A stretch of 27,500 nt of DNA from Anaeromyces robustus (lineage: Eukaryota; Neocallimastigomycota; Neocallimastigomycetes; Neocallimastigales; Neocallimastigaceae): assembly GCA_002104895.1 (NCBI GenBank), contig MCFG01000069.1:37501-65000 (forward strand), written 5' to 3'. Each line of letters opens with the position of its first letter. Positions within the stretch are counted from its first letter, which is position 1. Both the position numbers and the translations under genes were made by a program. The notes below the pieces were generated by a model. It was not told where the DNA came from. It ran no database searches and worked only from the letters and a program-made list of their open reading frames with translations. Shown here piece after piece: positions 22,426 through 27,500 of this stretch.

Positions 22426-22580
22426 CAGGAGTTTTGTCTAATAGTATTATTAAAAAAATTAAAAAGGAAAGTATTAAAACAATGATATTTGAGCTCTTCC
22501 CGTTACATTCCCCATTATCAAAAGCATTTTGATAACTTGAACTCTTCCCGTTTAACTCGCCGTTACTAAGGAATTCTTGT
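22426..22580 (-). pseudogene. Possible relic of a repeat-containing coding sequence
   Basis: Against an almost pure A/T background this stretch carries a 48-bp-period duplication (units at about 22488 and 22536). On the minus strand one frame stays open through both copies and reads NGELNGKSS, then an 11-residue link, then NGECNGKSSNII, running on into a hydrophobic stretch. Differences between the nine-codon copies fall mainly at third positions (four synonymous changes, one amino-acid change). The plus strand also reads a repeat (ELFPLHSPL / ELFPFNSPL) but with stop codons between copies. No in-frame Met or clear splice sites were found, so I call it a relic or an isolated exon. Family unknown. 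Confidence 0.3.
22515..22535. repeat. Perfect hairpin between the two 48-bp units
   Basis: TTATCAAAA, loop GCA, TTTTGATAA. It lies exactly between the two GAGCTCTTCCCGTT-like copies, so the island has the order direct repeat, hairpin, direct repeat. Confidence 0.75.
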
Positions 22581-22609
22581 TAATTCTATTCTCCACTTAT
22601 TTTAATAAT

Positions 22610-22713
22610 TATTTTTTTATTTATTTGTTTATTTATTTATCTATTTATTTATTTATCTATTTATTTATTTATCTATTTATTTATTTATCTATTTATTATT
22701 TACTTATTTACTT

Positions 22714-22753
<40 letters not shown>

Positions 22754-22755
22754 TT

Positions 22756-22794
<39 letters not shown>

Positions 22795-22797
22795 TAA
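22610..22797. repeat. (TTTA)n microsatellite with TCTA variants
   Basis: Left part alternates TTTA with TCTA, right part is pure TTTA. The Leu-Phe-Ile-Tyr open frame over it is an artefact of the repeat. Confidence 0.93.
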
Positions 22798-24200
22798 AAT
22801 ATCAAAATCTTGTTATAGATTATATATATTATATATAGTATTATTGCATTAGCCTTCTTTCTTCGAAGTGAAATATTTAAAAAATCATAATTTTAATTTT
22901 TATTTCAATAATGTTTATTATGATATTTATGATATTTATTATATTATATATTAGAATATATAATGTAATAAAATTATTAAATTATTATCATTTTATTGAA
23001 TAAGAAATGCGAAATAATATATTATCAATATATTCGTATATATATAATTTCTTAAAATTTTAATAAAATAATTATTATAATTATTAATATTATATGGAAT
23101 AAATGAAATTAATTTATTTATATTTGACTCCGAGTAAAATAAAATTAAATTGAAATTATTGAATTCTATTGATTACAATAATATTATTAATATATTAATA
23201 TTAAATTATAAGATATGAAAAAAAAAAAGAAAAGAAAAAAACATTATTTACTAGTCTTTTTATTTATAATATATTAATAATATATTGAGTACTAGTAATC
23301 AATTTAATTAATTATATATATAAAATTTTAAAGAATTTAATTTTATTTAATCCTAATATTTAAATTATTATTTATGATTTATAATTTACTTATTTACCAA
23401 AAAAGGTTATAAATAGTTTATTAAGATAATATAGTATAATATTAATTATTTAGTTATATATTTATATAATAATATTTTGATATATTAATACATATATAAT
23501 ATATAATATATAATATTTATTATATTATATTATATTATAAAACAATAATATTCTAATATACTATTATAATAAATCACAACTCATATTATGACAAATATTT
23601 ATGTGTTTTTTATTTTTAAAAATATATATATATATAATTAACAATTTCTTTATATTTTGAATTTTTTTTTTCTTTTTTTTCTATTTTATATTTATTTTAA
23701 AATAACAATAATTATTGAAAAAAGAAATAAAGGAAAAAATAAAAGAAAATAAAAAAGAAAAAGATAAAAGAATAAATTTGAAAGGGTTTTTTTTTTAGTA
23801 CAATTTATTTTTTTCTCTTAATTTATTCAATAAAGTTATTTTAAATAATAGATTAAATATATACAAATTCAAAAAAAAAAATAAAAAAATAAATATACAA
23901 ATTGAGAAATTTATGTAAATAATCTTCATTATACCTTAATATCATATCAAATTTAATCGATATAGATATATATTAATAAAAAAATAAAAAAAAAAAATAG
24001 ATACATATTAAAAATAAAAACAATATATAGACAAAAAAATTCATAAAATATAAAAAACAAATTTCAACTTTAAAATTATAATATTATATTTAAAAATTTA
24101 TATTAATCTTTATCTTTTATAAATAATTGATTTAAAAATTATATATAAAATATATTAAAGAATTCAAACTTTTGAATTTAATTTATTTTTTTTTTTCATT
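22798..24200. other. A/T spacer upstream of the metallopeptidase gene
   Basis: No coding island. A small partly palindromic, less A/T-rich piece (CTTTCTTCGAAGTGAAAT) lies near 22856-22873. The remainder is short palindromic TATA/ATAT sequence and homopolymers. Confidence 0.5.
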
Positions 24201-24319
24201 AAAAATATATTATACAATAAAAATTAAGAAAATCAAAAATTTAAAAATAGAAATTACGAAATAATAAATATAATTTAGGAAATACACAAACAACAAAGTA
24301 AAAAATAATAATATTCAAA
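24201..24319 (+). promoter_or_regulatory. Proximal 5' flank of the metallopeptidase gene
   Basis: An A-rich leader directly before the start codon (…caaacaacaaagtaaaaaataataatattcaaaATG, from about 24287), typical of A/T-rich fungal 5' leaders. A poly-T stretch at about 24187-24197 precedes it. Assigned by position. Confidence 0.35.
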
Positions 24320-25963
24320 ATGAAATTATGTAGTAAATTATTATTGCTAATTAATTTATTAGCAGTCAATAGTCACTTTGTGAAAAGGAGCTATAAATCT
24401 AATAATATAATTGAAGTATATAAACAAAAAGTTCCTACAAGTTTAGAAGAAGTTGCAAAAGATATTGTAGCTGTTGAAAATGGAAAAAGTGTAACTAGAT
24501 TACAAAGAGTGGAAATTGAAGTTGAAGAGGAAAGTATGTTCAAAATTGATAAAGGAAAATATCTTAAAACTCCATTAGAAGATCCATTTACTCTTCAAGT
24601 ACATTGTAAAAGTGAATTAGATTGTGCTGATTATCCAAATCGTGTTCAACAAGCTGCTCAATATGTTGCTGATACCTTTGGTAAATATTTATAGTAGTAT
24701 AAATATATATATAAATTTTAAAAATATTATTAATATATTTTAATAATAAATTTATTTTTATTTTATTACATTATATTTTATTATATATTATTTTATATAA
24801 TATTATATTATTTTATTTTATTTTATTTTATTTTTAAATTAAAATATTATAAAGAATTTTATGAAGTTGTAAATGTAAATGTAACTATATTCCCATTCTG
24901 TGATTATATCGACAGAAGTATGTGTCAAAGTATTATGGGTATTACTTATCCACCTACTTTCGTACCATTAAAAGAAACTGTAGATAGTGACGTGTATCTT
25001 TATCCACAAGCTTTAGTAAAACAATTAAGTATTGATCAACAAATTGCTTATGATGAAACTGATTTTATTATTTATTTAAATAGTAATTATCAACCAGATG
25101 AAGCTCATGATAATAGAGCTTTAATTGCTGCCCATGAAATATTACACGGTTTAGGTTTCTTCCATCAAATTAATCCATTAAGTGTTTATGTTAGTAGTTT
25201 TGAATCTTACTTTACAACTGATTTCGCAATGCCACCACTTAATTATATTGAAGGAGATGATTTCATTAAATATGATGGTTGGACACCATTTTCTATTTTT
25301 GATAAATTTATAGTAGAAACCACAAATCCAGATAACTATTTACATAAAAAACTTGAAAAGTTTAGAGAACATGATGTTAATATTGAACTTAATACACATT
25401 ATACAACAAACCAAGAAATTCATAACTTTATAGGAACATTTAGAGAAATGGAAAATGATCCAGAATGTATGGCAGGTGGTACTGAAGTTGCAAATCTTTT
25501 CACCACTTTACATGCTGTATCTTTCCGTACTAAAGATAATGTTGTTATTGAATTACAAACATTTGATGGTACCTATGAAAGTGCTAGTAGTATTAGTCAT
25601 ATTAATGTACCATTTGATTGTAAAAATAGTGGTAGTTGTTTAGTCGGTTCTCATAAACCAGGTGTAGATTATTTAATGTACTTTACTGTTATTAGTAAAG
25701 CTTCCACTGATACTTTAATTGAAGCATTTAAAGATTATTCACCACATCCTTTAATTGGTCCTAATATTGTTAAGATAATGACTACACTTGGTTGGAATGA
25801 AAAGAGTGAAAAAAAATCATCATCTAATAGTAATGAAGACACAAAATTCTCTGTAGCTAATGGAAGTTATAATCAAAATAGTGCAGGAAGTCATATTACA
25901 TCACCATCTTGTTTAATAATTATATTATCATTCCTTTTCTTATGCATTGCACGTATAATTTAA
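24320..25963 (+). CDS. Secreted, probably GPI-anchored zinc metallopeptidase (HExxHGxGFxH), two exons
   Basis: Exons 24320-24680 and 24855-25963, joined across a 174-nt GT-AG intron (donor GTAAAT, acceptor AAAG); 489 residues. The join turns the exon-1 read-through into VADTFEFYEVVNVNVTIFPF. Order: signal peptide (about 1-18), a KR at 22-23 that could be a propeptide cleavage site, an N-terminal region with C96, C102, C136 and C144, then YLYPQALVKQL and the zinc-binding motif HEILHGLGFFH (214-224: H214, catalytic E215, H218, H224). Then come WTPFSIFDKF, a C-terminal domain ending PLIGPNIVKIMTTLGW, a Ser/Asn-rich linker and a hydrophobic tail (about 470-489) after small residues (SAGS), typical of GPI attachment. 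From memory, secreted fungal proteins of unknown substrate share YPQALVKQ and HELIHGLGF-type motifs; not checked. It is not leishmanolysin-like outside the motif. Substrate unknown. Confidence 0.86.
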
Positions 25964-26838
25964 ATAATATATAAATGATAAAGATAAAAGAAAAAATAAT
26001 AATAATATATATCTTAAGATTAATATAAAAATATAAATATTATATAGTTTATTTATCTTTTTTTTTTTTTAAAAAAAAAAAATCATTTAATTAAATCAAT
26101 AAATGCTTATTATTAAACTTTTTATTTTTATATTCTTTTTAATATTTTTTTTTTCTTTGTAAAAAAAGTACACAAAAAAAAAAAATTATAATAATAATTA
26201 ATTATATATATATATATAATTTAATATTTTTATTTTATTTTATTATATTTTTTTTTTTTAGTATACTATTAATTAAATAAATTATATATTTATTTAATTA
26301 ATTATTATTATAGTTTTTAAGCATTTTTTATTTTGAAATAATATATAAAATATATTTTTTTTTTTTTCTGAACTATTATGAATAAAAAATATATATTAAA
26401 TATATATATATAAAATTGTAAATTTTTAACTTAGAGAGAAAATATATTTTAAATTATTATATATAAGAAAAAAGAAAAAAGAAAAAGATAAAAAAAAAAA
26501 AAAAAAAAAAAAAGATTATGTATTACAAATTTTTTTTTTTTATTATTATTACTTATAATTTTTCTTTAAATATATTATATTATATATATATATTTCATTA
26601 TTCATAATTTTTAATTTTTAAAATAAAGATATAATATAATTTCTTTTTTTTATGAATTTGTGTTAAAAAAAAAAAAAAATACATATATATATATATATAT
26701 ATATAAGAAAATAGTATCATAGATAAAGAAAAAAAAAAAAAAAAAGATAGAGAAAAAAAAGAAAATAAAATAAAATATTAATTAATAAGTTAGTAGGAAA
26801 AAAAAAATTATTTTTTTTTTTTTTTACAAAATAAAATA
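25964..26838. other. 3' flank of the metallopeptidase gene
   Basis: A/T-only DNA with poly-A and poly-T runs and short ATAT arrays (e.g. about 26683-26704). No gene is seen. The minus-strand open frames here are poly-Phe/Leu/Tyr from A-runs and are not called. Confidence 0.5.
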
Positions 26839-26858
26839 CATACACACACACACACACA
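26839..26858. repeat. (CA)n dinucleotide repeat
   Basis: About nine CA units. It stands out because C is rare in the surrounding DNA. Confidence 0.88.
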
Positions 26859-27074
26859 AAAAAAGAAAAAATGCACATGAACAACGTACAAAAAAAAAGA
26901 CAAAAAAAAAAAAAAAACACAAAAAAAAAAAATATCATCAAATTTTTTTTTTAAAAAAAAAAATATTAAAATTAAATTTTAAATTTAATTTTAATTTTAA
27001 TTTTTAAATAAAAAAAAGCAAAAAAAAAAAAAAAAATAACACAAACGTAAAAGAATAAATAATAAAATAAAAAA

Positions 27075-27118
27075 AATAAAATAAAATAAAATAAAATAAA
27101 ATAAAATAAAAAATAAAA
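27075..27118. repeat. (AAAAT)n pentanucleotide repeat
   Basis: About eight AAAAT units within a longer A-rich stretch. Confidence 0.88.
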
Positions 27119-27313
27119 TGAAAAAAATTGAAAAAAATTGAAAAATAAAATGAAAAAAAAAAATATAGAAATCAAAAGTATTTATTTATTATAAATTTCT
27201 CAACAAAAAAAAATAATATTAAAAATAAAAAATAAAAAAAATAAAAAAAATAAATAATAAATAATAATAATATGAAAATTATAAAATTATATTAAAAAAA
27301 TTATAATACAAAA

Positions 27314-27343
27314 TTAATTGCATATTTTAATATATGCAATTAA
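27314..27343. repeat. Perfect inverted repeat, 12-bp stem
   Basis: TTAATTGCATAT and its exact reverse complement ATATGCAATTAA are separated by six bases (TTTAAT). It is about 1.35 kb beyond the metallopeptidase stop, too far to be its terminator with any confidence. Confidence 0.7.
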
Positions 27344-27500
27344 AAAAAAAAAGTTGTTATTATTTTTAATATTATTTTAATATATATTTATAATTTATAA
27401 AAAAAAAAAAAAAGGATAAAAAATAAAAAATAAAAAATTAAAAATACTAATAATGATAAATATTAAGAAAAATTAAAAAAACTTTTTTTCTTTATTTATT

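Larger units (their letters stand above)
26859..27500. other. A-rich tail of the window
   Basis: Strongly A-biased plus strand with an (AAAAT)n tract at about 27075-27118 and a hairpin at 27314-27343. No coding sequence is recognisable. Confidence 0.5.

Noticed and set aside
25455-25643. 62-codon plus-strand frame inside the metallopeptidase
   Set aside because: It is an alternative frame of the peptidase exon, which has the conserved motifs.
26717-27175. Two minus-strand frames made of Phe, Leu and Tyr with some Cys/Val
   Set aside because: They read the reverse of poly-A, (CA)n and (AAAAT)n tracts.
1-27500. Search by eye for tRNA genes (TTCRANNC loop), rRNA, snRNA, CRISPR arrays and transposase motifs
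   Set aside because: No TTCGA-type T-loop with a plausible cloverleaf, no spaced identical repeats with unique spacers, and no recognisable integrase or transposase motif was found.

Overview
The window is eukaryotic, nuclear and extremely A+T-rich. It contains GT-AG introns, intergenic DNA made almost wholly of A/T runs and (TTTA)n or (ATT)n tracts, Asn-rich proteins, and coding islands that stand out because they contain G and C. This style, together with a fungal-type secreted metallopeptidase, fits an anaerobic gut fungus (Neocallimastigomycota: Neocallimastix, Piromyces or Anaeromyces type). That assignment is an inference. A dictyostelid-like amoeba shares the A+T and poly-Asn character, but the multi-kilobase gene-poor spacers and dense introns of the adaptin gene fit a gut fungus better.

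Layout. (1) 1-3715, minus: a multi-exon gene, incomplete at both ends as read here, encoding a coiled-coil, Asn-rich protein with an AT-hook. (2) 3716-11241: a 7.5-kb spacer between divergent genes, with TTTA/ATT satellites and no convincing gene. (3) 11242-13984, plus: a ten-exon gene for the sigma subunit of the AP-1 clathrin adaptor, reconstructed exon by exon; several exons are only 16-27 nt. (4) 13985-15804: a short spacer between convergent genes. (5) 15805-19125, minus: an intronless 1106-residue choline-transporter-like (SLC44/CTL, Pns1-type) membrane protein with an expanded extracellular loop holding about seven two-cysteine modules. (6) 19126-24319: a second divergent spacer with TTTA satellites and two odd G+C-richer islands near 22.15 and 22.5 kb. 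(7) 24320-25963, plus: a two-exon secreted zinc metallopeptidase (HEILHGLGFFH) with a signal peptide and a GPI-anchor-like C-terminus. (8) 25964-27500: A-rich 3' flank.

The four genes are not an obvious pathway. One is a putative nuclear protein, one a vesicle-coat subunit, one a plasma- or endomembrane protein and one a surface or secreted protease. Orientation alternates (-,+,-,+). No tRNA, rRNA, CRISPR array or recognisable transposase was found. I see no strong candidate for a wholly new system. The most interesting items are the cysteine-repeat ectodomain of the CTL protein, the microexon structure of the adaptin gene, and the small coding-like relic island at 22.1-22.6 kb.
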